Source: Comamonadaceae bacterium
Lineage (GTDB): Bacteria > Pseudomonadota > Gammaproteobacteria > Burkholderiales > Burkholderiaceae_C
Direction of reading: 5' to 3'
Assembly (NCBI GenBank): GCA_947454695.1
Contig: CANGMW010000052.1
Location: 1-11,596 of the forward strand
Length of the DNA: 11,596 bases
A model generated the notes under the pieces. That model was not told where the DNA came from. It made no database searches and saw only the letters and a list, made by a program, of their open reading frames with translations. The position numbers and the translations under genes were made by a program. Numbering within the stretch: the first letter of the stretch is position 1; each line of letters begins with the position of its first letter. This document shows positions 1 through 6,355 of the stretch, one piece after another.

Positions 1-1535
1 GAATACCAGGTGTCGAGCACATCCTCGTCGCGCTTAAGCGTTTTGCCCGGCGCTTTGGCTTGCGCTTCGGCTTCATTGCGCGCGACGATCACGTTGCCGT
101 CTTCGTCGTACCAGGCGGGGATCTGGTGGCCCCACCAGAGCTGGCGGCTGATGCACCAGTCTTGGATGTTGTTCATCCACTGGTTGTAGGTGTTGACCCA
201 GTTCTCGGGCACAAAGGTCACCGCGCCGGACTGCACCGCGTCGATGGCTTTTTGCGCGATAGATCGCGTGTCAAAACCCGAGGCCCCGGCGCCGGACCGC
301 TCCAAGCCGGGAGCGACCCCCTCGGGGGGCAGCGAACCACGCGCAGCGGGGAGCGTGGGGGATTTATTCATGGCGACAAACCACTGGTCGGTGAGCATGG
401 GCTCCACGATCTGTCCGGTACGCGCGCAACGCGGCACCATCAGCTTGTGTTTTTTGATCTCGACCATCAGGTCCAGCGCTTGCAGGTCTTTGACGATCTG
501 TTTGCGGGCGGCGAACCGGTCCAGGCCGCGGTAAGGCGCAGGCGCGTTGTCGTTGATCGCGGCATCCAGCGTGAGCACGCCGATCATCGGCAGCTTGTGG
601 CGCTGACCCACTGCATAGTCGTTGTTGTCATGCGCGGGCGTGACCTTGACCACGCCGGTGCCGAAGGTTTTGTCCACATACGCATCGGCAATCACGGGAA
701 TAGTGCGGTCGCACAGCGGCAATGTGACCTGCTTGCCGATGAGGTGCTGGTAACGCTCATCTTCCGGGTGCACCATCACGGCCACGTCGCCCAGCATGGT
801 CTCGGGCCGCGTGGTGGCCACCGTCAACGAGCCGCTGCCATCGGCCAGCGGGTAGCGGATATGCCAGAGGAAGCCGTCTTCTTCTTCGCTCTCCACTTCC
901 AGATCGGACACGGCGGTCTTGAGCACCGGGTCCCAGTTGACCAGGCGCTTGCCGCGGTAGATCAGACCTTGCTCATAGAGCTGCACAAAGGTTTCCGTCA
1001 CCACTTTAGACAGCTTCTCGTCCATGGTGAAGTACTCGCGGCTCCAGTCCACGCTGTCGCCCATGCGGCGCATTTGGGTGGTGATGGTGTTGCCGCTTTG
1101 CTCTTTCCATTCCCACACCTTGGCCACAAAGTTCTTGCGTGCCTCGGCGGGCGTGGGGCCCATGTCGTGGCGGCTGATCTTTTGCGCTTGCAACTGCCGC
1201 TCGACCACGATTTGCGTGGCAATGCCCGCGTGGTCGGTGCCCGGCACCCACACGGTGTTGGCGCCGGCCATGCGGTGGTAGCGCGTGAGCGAGTCCATGA
1301 TGGTCTGGTTAAAGGCATGCCCCATGTGCAGCGTGCCCGTCACATTGGGCGGGGGCAGCTGGATGGCAAACGCGGGCTGGCCGGCTTTGGCCTGGCCCGT
1401 ACCCCGGTAGCCGGCCGCGGCATAGGCACGGCGTTCCCACTCGGGGCCCCAGTGGGCCTCCAGGGCAGCGGGTTCGAAAGATTTAGACAGGCTTTGCAGG
1501 CCGGGTTGTTGTACTGGGTCGTTCATGGTGTTCAT
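1..1535 (-). CDS. valS: Valyl-tRNA synthetase, N-terminal part (3' end outside window)
   Basis: Class I aminoacyl-tRNA synthetase that charges tRNA-Val in the cytoplasm and edits mischarged threonine. The minus-strand frame stays open from the start to the left edge (about 511 codons). Visible marks are PPPNVTGTLHMGH at residues 61-73 (the HIGH-type ATP motif), PGTDHAGIATQ near 98, the editing-domain motif TTRPETMLGD near 785-820 on the map, and QDWCISRQLWWGHQIPAW near the left edge. The KMSKS motif would lie beyond the edge. Two in-frame ATGs (1535 and 1526) are possible starts; neither has a clear Shine-Dalgarno sequence. Residues about 392-421 are an unusual insertion between TDQWFVAMNK and SIAQKAIDAV (see the repeat entry). 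The gene follows the DUF2783 gene on the same strand after 124 bp that contain a strong stem-loop and a TAAAAT hexamer (1625-1630, complement) that might be its own -10 box. The identification is secure. Confidence 0.97.
   Translation of the reverse strand, partial: MNTMNDPVQQPGLQSLSKSFEPAALEAHWGPEWERRAYAAAGYRGTGQAKAGQPAFAIQLPPPNVTGTLHMGHAFNQTIMDSLTRYHRMAGANTVWVPGTDHAGIATQIVVERQLQAQKISRHDMGPTPAEARKNFVAKVWEWKEQSGNTITTQMRRMGDSVDWSREYFTMDEKLSKVVTETFVQLYEQGLIYRGKRLVNWDPVLKTAVSDLEVESEEEDGFLWHIRYPLADGSGSLTVATTRPETMLGDVAVMVHPEDERYQHLIGKQVTLPLCDRTIPVIADAYVDKTFGTGVVKVTPAHDNNDYAVGQRHKLPMIGVLTLDAAINDNAPAPYRGLDRFAARKQIVKDLQALDLMVEIKKHKLMVPRCARTGQIVEPMLTDQWFVAMNKSPTLPAARGSLPPEGVAPGLERSGAGASGFDTRSIAQKAIDAVQSGAVTFVPENWVNTYNQWMNNIQDWCISRQLWWGHQIPAWYDEDGNVIVARNEAEAQAKAPGKTLKRDEDVLDTWY
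273..362 (-). repeat. GC-rich palindromic repeat inserted in frame within valS
   Basis: About 90 bp (30 codons) lie inside valS where family members have only a short loop. The segment contains an inverted repeat CCACGC/GCGTGG (337-342 and 353-358) and a CCCCC-TC-GGGGG palindrome (317-328). It encodes SPTLPAARGSLPPEGVAPG and then LERSGAGASGF, which is low-complexity and unlike a synthetase. From memory, similar CCCCC/GGGGG palindromic sequences are scattered between genes in Comamonadaceae genomes, so this looks like an intergenic-type repeat that landed in a gene without breaking the frame. The borders are estimates from family knowledge, not from an alignment. Confidence 0.6.
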
Positions 1536-1573
1536 TTCGGAGGCTGCGCAGGTTCTCAAAGGTCCTGCAAAGC

Positions 1574-1601
1574 ACAACGGCATCCCTCAGGATGCCGTTG
1601 T
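1574..1601 (-). terminator. Perfect 12-bp stem-loop between the DUF2783 gene and valS
   Basis: ACAACGGCATCC (1574-1585) and GGATGCCGTTGT (1590-1601) pair perfectly across a 4-base loop. The hairpin lies after the stop of the monooxygenase operon (1660) and 38 bases before the valS start. It lacks a clean U-tract on either strand, so it may act as a weak or Rho-assisted terminator, an mRNA-stabilising 3' end, or a leader structure for valS if transcription starts near the TAAAAT hexamer at 1625-1630. The structure is certain; its role is inferred. Confidence 0.5.
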
Positions 1602-1659
1602 TCTCACTGGGTCTGGGTAGGCTGATTTTATTCGACACCGCCCTGACAGGTCGCCGCGC

Positions 1660-1851
1660 TCAAGCCGCAGGGATATTTTTGGCCGCCGCCACACAGTCGC
1701 CCAGCACCTGGGCATCGCCCACCTGGTTGGCCAGAATGAGGATCAGCCGTGCATTGAGCATCTCGGATTGCTCGCGGCTCAAGCCCTGATGGGCATCGAG
1801 CAGTTGCTCGTAAAACGTGTCGGCATCCTGAAAATGCAGTGTGGTCTTCAT
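1660..1851 (-). CDS. DUF2783 family small protein
   Basis: A 63-residue soluble protein starting MKTTLHFQDADTFYEQLLDAH, with the pattern GLS-x-EQS-x-x-LNARLILILANQVGD that I recognise as the DUF2783 family (typically about 60-70 residues, function unknown). It has no membrane segment, signal peptide or cysteine. Its ATG overlaps the stop of the upstream FAD monooxygenase by four bases (ATGA at 1851-1848), which implies translational coupling. DUF2783 genes are commonly found directly after FAD monooxygenases of this type, so a role as a small partner or regulator of that enzyme is reasonable but unproven. A second open frame over the same bases (81 codons) shows no family resemblance and is treated as a shadow. 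Confidence 0.85.
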   Translation of the reverse strand: MKTTLHFQDADTFYEQLLDAHQGLSREQSEMLNARLILILANQVGDAQVLGDCVAAAKNIPAA

Positions 1852-3593
1852 GCCCGGTCTCCTTCATGCGCAATGCCCAATGCCCGCTCTACCGCTTGAA
1901 TCAGCATGGTGTCCACGCTCTCGCCGGTGGCGGCCAGGTAGCCGTCGGGGCGCACCAGCGCCCAGGCATGGCCAAACACATGGCAAGCGCCTTGCAGATG
2001 ACCTTGCGGGTCCAGCACATGCTCACGGGCCTGAGCCCGGCCATCGCTGCCCACCACCTGCACACAGCGCACGGGCGCATGCTCGGCGAGTTGGCGAAGT
2101 CGCTGGGCTGTTGGTGCAGCGAGGTCGCCAAACACCAACAGCAGCAAATCGCCATCGACCCAATTCAACAAATCGTTCAGGTGCCCGCGTTGGCCATTGG
2201 CCCAGTTGAAGGCGACGTTTTGCACCGACAGGCCACCGGTGCGGTCGCACACGCTGGAGCGGCTGTAGCTGTTGGCCACCGCCATACGCCCGGTGTTGAT
2301 CAGCTGGCGGGCAAAGGGGTGTTGTTTAGCCAGGCCGATGGCCGCGTTGCGAAACAGGCGCTCTACGCCGTCGGCCGGGCGCAGGAAACGCGCGGTGCGG
2401 TTGGTGACCTTCACGTTCTGCGCTGCGGCATCGTGACGCTCTTCGTTGTAGCTGGCCAGCAGACGGGCGGGCGCGCGGCCCTTGACCACCGCCGCGATTT
2501 TCCAGGCCAGGTTGTCGGCATCGGCCACGCCGGTGTTGCCACCGCGCGCGCCAAAGGGGCTCACGATCTTGGCGGTGTCGCCCATGAAATACACGCTGCC
2601 AATGCGTAGCTGGTCCAGGCACTGGCTGCGGTAGGCATAGGGGCCGACCCAGACGATGTCGCATTCGATATCCGGGCCGAATTGCTGGCGCAGGCGCTCA
2701 CGCACCACGTCCTCACGGCTCACATAGGCCGGGTCGGCGTTGGGCTCCATCTGGTAGTCGATGCGCCAGACGTCATCGGCCATGAGGTGTTGCCAGACCG
2801 CGCGGTTGCCGTTGAACGGCGCTTCGATCCAGGTGTGCCGCTCGGTGGGCGGCAGGTTCTTGAAGCGCACATCGGCAATGCACCAGCGGTCATCGCCCCG
2901 GCGCGAGGTCATGGTGGCCCCGCACCAGGCATGAAAGGGCGTGTGCGAGCCGGTGGCGTCGATCACGTGCTCGGCCTCGATGGTGTATTCACCTGCCGGT
3001 GTATCAACCTTCAGGCACGCAAAGCCCTTGCGCTGCTCAAAGCCCGCCACGCGGGATTTCCAACGCAGCTCCACATGGCCGAGCTCGTAAATCCGCTCGA
3101 CCAGATAACCCTCAATGTAGAACTGCTGGATGTTGATGAAGGGGGGCTGGCTGGAGAGGTCGAAGTTGCTTTGCTTGCGCAAATCAAACGAGTACACCTC
3201 GTCCTTGCCGGCAAAGGTGCGGCCCACACTCCACTGAATGCCCTTGGCGGCGATGCGTTCGTACACACCCAAACGTTCAAAAATTTCCAGCGACTTTTGT
3301 GTGTAGCAAATACCCCGGGACGAGGCGCCTTTCACACCCACGGTATCGTCTTCGTCCAGCAAAACAGCCCGGATGCCGAGTTTGGCCAGGCTGCAGGCCA
3401 TGGTCAGGCCCGTGATGCCGCCGCCCACAATCACCACCGGATGGCGCACCGTCTTGGCGCTGCGCAACTCAGGCGGCTCAATGAACGGGTATTGCGGCAA
3501 CTGATAGCCCGCCCCTTGGGTGAACTCGTAGCCGTTGGTGAAGGCCGTGGCGTGGTAATTCTTGGATGTCGCGCTCGCCGTAGAGGTGCTCAT
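1848..3593 (-). CDS. Class A FAD-dependent monooxygenase (aromatic hydroxylase-like)
   Basis: A predicted 581-residue flavoprotein of the PHBH/MhpA-like group, expected to use NAD(P)H, FAD and O2 to hydroxylate a substrate that cannot be named from sequence. The Rossmann motif VVIVGGGITGL is at residues 53-63, and an acidic residue ends the second strand (VLLDEDD, 77-83). The GD motif GDTAKIVSPFGARGGNTG starts at 338, followed by DADNLAWKI (358-366). A thioredoxin-like C-terminal region ending AWALVRPDGYLAA resembles phenol hydroxylase and MhpA tails. Two departures stand out: the usual ADG of the DG motif reads DATG (212-215), and the usual His after GDxA is Lys342. A 50-residue N-terminal extension precedes the Rossmann fold. 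The start at 3593 lies two bases after the VOC gene stop. An upstream in-frame ATG at 3704 would overlap that gene by 109 bp and encode Arg/Pro-rich noise, so it was rejected. It is the middle gene of a VOC-monooxygenase-DUF2783 operon. Confidence 0.9.
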   Translation of the reverse strand: MSTSTASATSKNYHATAFTNGYEFTQGAGYQLPQYPFIEPPELRSAKTVRHPVVIVGGGITGLTMACSLAKLGIRAVLLDEDDTVGVKGASSRGICYTQKSLEIFERLGVYERIAAKGIQWSVGRTFAGKDEVYSFDLRKQSNFDLSSQPPFINIQQFYIEGYLVERIYELGHVELRWKSRVAGFEQRKGFACLKVDTPAGEYTIEAEHVIDATGSHTPFHAWCGATMTSRRGDDRWCIADVRFKNLPPTERHTWIEAPFNGNRAVWQHLMADDVWRIDYQMEPNADPAYVSREDVVRERLRQQFGPDIECDIVWVGPYAYRSQCLDQLRIGSVYFMGDTAKIVSPFGARGGNTGVADADNLAWKIAAVVKGRAPARLLASYNEERHDAAAQNVKVTNRTARFLRPADGVERLFRNAAIGLAKQHPFARQLINTGRMAVANSYSRSSVCDRTGGLSVQNVAFNWANGQRGHLNDLLNWVDGDLLLLVFGDLAAPTAQRLRQLAEHAPVRCVQVVGSDGRAQAREHVLDPQGHLQGACHVFGHAWALVRPDGYLAATGESVDTMLIQAVERALGIAHEGDRA

Positions 3594-3595
3594 AT

Positions 3596-4237
3596 TCAGG
3601 CTTTCTTGGGCTGCGCGGCGGCGCGTTCGGCCACTTCCGGGCGGTCGTTCACCGGCGGCTTGAGGGTGGTGGGCGCTTTGCCGCTGGCGCGGTCCTGGCG
3701 CCATTGCGCTTTGCGTGCGGTCCAGTCATTGAGCCGCGCATGCGCGGTGGTGCTTTCCTTGAGCATCTGAAACTCGTCGGCCACTTGTGCTGAGAGCTCC
3801 AAACGCACGCCGTTGGGGTCAAAGAAATAAATGCTCTTAAAGATGTGGTGGTCGGTCACACCGATCACCTCAATGCCGTGCGCTTGCAAGCGGGCTTTCA
3901 TGTTTTCCAGCTCGGTCATCGAGTTCAGGCGAAACGCGATGTGGTTCACCCACAGCGGCGTGTTGGGTGAAGGCAGCGCTGCCTCGTCGTCGCCCAGATC
4001 AAAGAAGGCGATGAAGGAGCCGTCTTGCAGGCGGAAAAAGAAATGGGTGTAGGGGCAGTACTCGCCGGTGCTGGGCACATGGTCGCTTTGAATGATGTGG
4101 TACAGCGGCAAGCCCAGGATGTCTTCATAAAAATGCCGGGTTTCTTCGGCGTCACGCGCGCGGTAGGCGTAATGGTGCAGCTGCTGAATGGGGGCCGGTG
4201 GCGGCATGCTGGCGGCCGACGCGGGGCTTGGGTTCAT
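3596..4237 (-). CDS. VOC family protein (glyoxalase/extradiol dioxygenase fold)
   Basis: A 213-residue vicinal-oxygen-chelate protein. HHYAYRARDAEETRHFYEDI (21-40), LWVNHIAFRL (95-104) and IYFFDPNGVRLELSA (136-150) are the characteristic strands, with likely metal ligands His22 (or His21), His99 and Glu147. It could be a dioxygenase, lyase, isomerase or glyoxalase; the substrate is unknown. The C-terminal 55 residues are charged and Pro/Ala-rich, probably disordered. The start is supported by CAGGAG seven bases before the ATG. It is the first gene of a three-gene operon with an FAD monooxygenase two bases downstream, which suggests sequential oxidation and cleavage of one substrate. It is divergent from the rubrerythrin gene. 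Confidence 0.87.
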   Translation of the reverse strand: MNPSPASAASMPPPAPIQQLHHYAYRARDAEETRHFYEDILGLPLYHIIQSDHVPSTGEYCPYTHFFFRLQDGSFIAFFDLGDDEAALPSPNTPLWVNHIAFRLNSMTELENMKARLQAHGIEVIGVTDHHIFKSIYFFDPNGVRLELSAQVADEFQMLKESTTAHARLNDWTARKAQWRQDRASGKAPTTLKPPVNDRPEVAERAAAQPKKA

Positions 4238-4277
4238 GGCGGGCTCCTGAGTTTGAATGATTCACCAATGCGTAATC

Positions 4278-4296
4278 GGTTCACTATAACGTAACC
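4278..4296. promoter_or_regulatory. Imperfect 19-bp palindrome in the divergent region, possible operator
   Basis: GGTTCACTATAACGTAACC has matching outer arms GGTT/AACC around an AT-rich centre and lies 41 bases upstream of the VOC gene start. On the minus strand it contains TATAGT, a plausible -10 hexamer, without a convincing -35. Size and form would suit a MarR-, GntR- or IclR-type repressor controlling the monooxygenase operon, but no regulator gene is present in the window. Inner positions pair poorly, so this is only a candidate. Confidence 0.3.
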
Positions 4297-4416
4297 TTTG
4301 CGCAGACTTTGGATTCTCATAGATCGCTTCAATTCACCGCATTAAAGCCGCCAATTAGACGAATGGCCATTTAGCGACTACCCTAAGCGTGTCTTTGGCG
4401 CCCGCAGCTTCAAAGT

Positions 4417-4446
4417 CATCATGTGATCGTTAACCATCGTGTGATC
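4417..4446 (+). repeat. Tandem 12-bp direct repeat around GTTAAC before the rubrerythrin gene
   Basis: CATCATGTGATC (4417-4428) and CATCGTGTGATC (4435-4446) differ at one base and flank GTTAAC (4429-4434), giving an 18-bp period. The segment GATCGTTAACCATC (4425-4438) is also a near-palindrome with one mismatched pair. It ends 23 bases before the rubrerythrin ATG, so it would lie in the core promoter or the 5' leader. Two evenly spaced copies suggest a regulator-binding site, but no known consensus is claimed. Confidence 0.4.
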
Positions 4447-4469
4447 CCACAACCCTCTAGGAGATTTCC

Positions 4470-4892
4470 ATGGCAGCACTCAAAGGCTCCAAAACGGAAC
4501 AAAGCCTGAAAGACGCCTTCGCAGGCGAGTCCCAGGCCAACCGCCGTTACCTGTATTTCGCGAATAAGGCCGACATTGAAGGCCAGAACGACGTGGCAGC
4601 CCTGTTCCGTTCCACCGCCGAAGGTGAAACGGGTCACGCCCACGGCCACCTGGAGTTTCTGGAGCAATCCGGTGACCCGGCCACCGGCATGCCCATCGGC
4701 TCCACCCGTGACAACCTGGCTTCAGCTGTGGCTGGCGAAACCCACGAGTACACCGACATGTACCCGGGCATGGCCAAGACCGCACGCGCCGAAGGCTTTG
4801 ACGAAATCGCTGACTGGTTTGAGACCTTGGCCAAGGCCGAGCGTTCACACGCCAACCGCTACGCCAAAGCATTGGCCGAACTGGTCGATTGA
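4470..4892 (+). CDS. Rubrerythrin family protein lacking a rubredoxin domain
   Basis: A 140-residue ferritin-like diiron protein, probably a cytoplasmic H2O2 reductase. Helix motifs carry the expected iron ligands: Glu20 in AGESQAN, Glu53 and His56 in EGETGHAH, Glu90 and Glu93 in AGETHEYTDMYP, and Glu124 with His127 in KAERSHANR. The protein stops right after the diiron bundle. The C-terminal CxxC rubredoxin domain of classical rubrerythrin (about 190 residues) is absent and there is no cysteine at all, so electrons must come from a separate donor. The start is well supported by TAGGAG seven bases before the ATG. The Fe-S protein encoded 113 bp downstream is the natural donor candidate, by inference. 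Confidence 0.93.
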   Translation: MAALKGSKTEQSLKDAFAGESQANRRYLYFANKADIEGQNDVAALFRSTAEGETGHAHGHLEFLEQSGDPATGMPIGSTRDNLASAVAGETHEYTDMYPGMAKTARAEGFDEIADWFETLAKAERSHANRYAKALAELVD

Positions 4893-4916
4893 TCAGCACG
4901 CTTGTTGCTGAACACC

Positions 4917-4974
4917 ACCCGTTGCGTTGAAAGACGCAGCGGGTTGGCAAAAGAAATCTGCCTTGAGATTTTTT
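4917..4974 (+). terminator. Stem-loop and T-tract after the rubrerythrin gene
   Basis: ACCCGTTGCGT (4917-4927) pairs with ACGCAGCGGGT (4934-4944) with a single U-G wobble and a six-base loop, starting 25 bases after the rubrerythrin stop. A run of six T residues follows at 4969-4974, next to a weaker AGAAATCT/AGATTT stem. The distance between the strong stem and the T-run is too long for a textbook terminator, so partial termination or an attenuator that keeps rubrerythrin mRNA in excess over the downstream genes is plausible. Confidence 0.5.
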
Positions 4975-5005
4975 CTGTCAACCCACTTACTTTGAAAGAC
5001 TGCCC

Positions 5006-6355
5006 ATGGCACGCGAAGGCAATCTGGAAGCCCCCACCCGACACCCGCTGGACTGGCTCAACCCGGAGTTTTACAACGAAGACGCAGCGCTACATGAAAT
5101 GGAGCGCATCTTTGACATCTGCCACGGCTGCCGCCGTTGTGTGAGCTTGTGCGGATCCTTCCCCACCCTGTTCGATCTGGTCGACGAGAGCAAGACCATG
5201 GAGGTCGATGGCGTGGACAAGAAAGACTACTGGAAAGTGGTCGACCAGTGCTACATGTGCGACCTGTGCTACATGACCAAGTGCCCCTACACGCCCCCGC
5301 ATGAGTGGAACCTGGACTTTCCGCACACCATGCTGCGCGCCAAGGCCATCAAGTTCAAAAAAGGCGAGGTCGGCACCGCCGAAAAACTGCTGGCCTCCAC
5401 CGATGTGCATGGCCAGTTTGCCGGCATCCCGATCGTGGTGCAGGCGGTCAACGCCATCAACCACACCCAGGCTGCGCGCAGTGTGTTGGAACGTGTGGCC
5501 GGCGTGGACAAAGAGGCGTGGCTGCCGGAACTCGCCAGCCAAAAGTTTCGGGGCCACACCGAGGCGGCGACTGCTGCTGCCGTTGTCAACGGTGAAAAAA
5601 CACCCGGCAAAGTGGCCATTTATGCCACCTGCTACATCAACTACAACGAGCCAGGCATCGGCCACGACCTGCTGAAAATCCTCAACCACAACGACATCCC
5701 GTATGTGATTGTGGACAAGGAAAAATGCTGCGGCATGCCCAAGCTGGAACTGGGTGATCTGCAGTCGGTGGACGCCAGCAAGCAAGCCAATATCCCGGTG
5801 CTGGCCCGCTATGCGAAAGAAGGCTATGCCATTTTGGCGGCGGTGCCCAGCTGCGCCTTGATGTTCAAGCAGGAAATCCCCCTCATGTACCCGCTTGATG
5901 CCGATGTGCAGCTCGTCAAGAGCGCGATGTGGGACCCGTTTGAATACTTCATGGCCCGCAAGCGCGACGGCCTGCTAAAGACCGAGTTCAACACGCCGCT
6001 GGGCAATGTGAGCTACCAGATCCCCTGTCACGGCCGCGTGCAGAACATCGGCAAGAAAACCGAAGAGATGCTCAAGATGATTCCTGAGACCACCATCAAC
6101 ACCATCGAGCGCTGCTCGGGCCACGCGGGCACCTTCGGCGTGAAGAAGGCCAGCCATGCGCAGTCCATGAAGATCGGCAAGCCTGTGTTCAAGGCCATGG
6201 CCACCATGAAAGACGGCAGCCAACCCGACTTCATCAGCTCGGACTGCCCGCTGGGTGGCCACCACATTGCCCAAGGCTTTGAGGTCAACGGCCTGGGCAC
6301 CCCTGAATTGCAGCACCCCTTGAGCCTGGTGCGCAAAGCCTACGGATTGAAGTGA
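5006..6355 (+). CDS. GlpC/HdrD-like iron-sulfur protein with CCG domains
   Basis: A 449-residue predicted redox protein. The N-terminal part binds two Fe-S clusters: Cys39, 42, 45, 49 (CHGCRRCVSLC) and Cys82, 85, 88, 93 (CYMCDLCYMTKCP). Two CCG-type domains (as in GlpC, LutA and heterodisulfide reductase subunits) follow. In the first, Cys209 is followed by Cys241-Cys242-Gly and Cys283. In the second, Cys341, Cys370-Ser371-Gly and Cys414 replace the usual CCG with CSG. There are no membrane helices or signal peptide, so it is likely soluble or peripheral. It differs from GlpC proper in its long linker and in having no glpA or glpB nearby. The neighbours are rubrerythrin upstream and a DUF3501 gene overlapping by four bases, a combination I recognise as recurring in proteobacteria. 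An electron-donor role to rubrerythrin is inferred. The ATG has only a weak GAAAG ribosome-binding site. Confidence 0.9.
   Translation: MAREGNLEAPTRHPLDWLNPEFYNEDAALHEMERIFDICHGCRRCVSLCGSFPTLFDLVDESKTMEVDGVDKKDYWKVVDQCYMCDLCYMTKCPYTPPHEWNLDFPHTMLRAKAIKFKKGEVGTAEKLLASTDVHGQFAGIPIVVQAVNAINHTQAARSVLERVAGVDKEAWLPELASQKFRGHTEAATAAAVVNGEKTPGKVAIYATCYINYNEPGIGHDLLKILNHNDIPYVIVDKEKCCGMPKLELGDLQSVDASKQANIPVLARYAKEGYAILAAVPSCALMFKQEIPLMYPLDADVQLVKSAMWDPFEYFMARKRDGLLKTEFNTPLGNVSYQIPCHGRVQNIGKKTEEMLKMIPETTINTIERCSGHAGTFGVKKASHAQSMKIGKPVFKAMATMKDGSQPDFISSDCPLGGHHIAQGFEVNGLGTPELQHPLSLVRKAYGLK

Noticed and set aside
60..1625. A 521-codon open frame on the plus strand, antisense to valS
   Set aside because: Its translation is rich in His, Arg and Gly and shows no domain. 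It is the mirror of a GC-rich gene whose minus-strand product is clearly ValS.
1536..1659. A T-box or amino-acid leader peptide controlling valS
   Set aside because: No T-box sequence or valine-codon-rich short frame is visible, and T-boxes are essentially absent from Proteobacteria; only a simple hairpin is present.
3594..3704. N-terminal extension of the monooxygenase to an ATG at 3704
   Set aside because: It would overlap the VOC gene by 109 bases and adds an Arg/Pro-rich stretch unlike the family. The ATG at 3593 follows the VOC stop by two bases.
2682..3770. A 362-codon plus-strand open frame opposite the monooxygenase and VOC genes
   Set aside because: No recognisable motif, and it crosses two well-identified genes on the other strand, so it is a GC-driven shadow.
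6121..6250. Loss of function in the Fe-S protein because the second CCG motif reads CSG
   Set aside because: CSG in the second domain is, as far as I recall, usual for this subfamily, and the flanking cysteines 341 and 414 are intact, so it is not evidence of decay.
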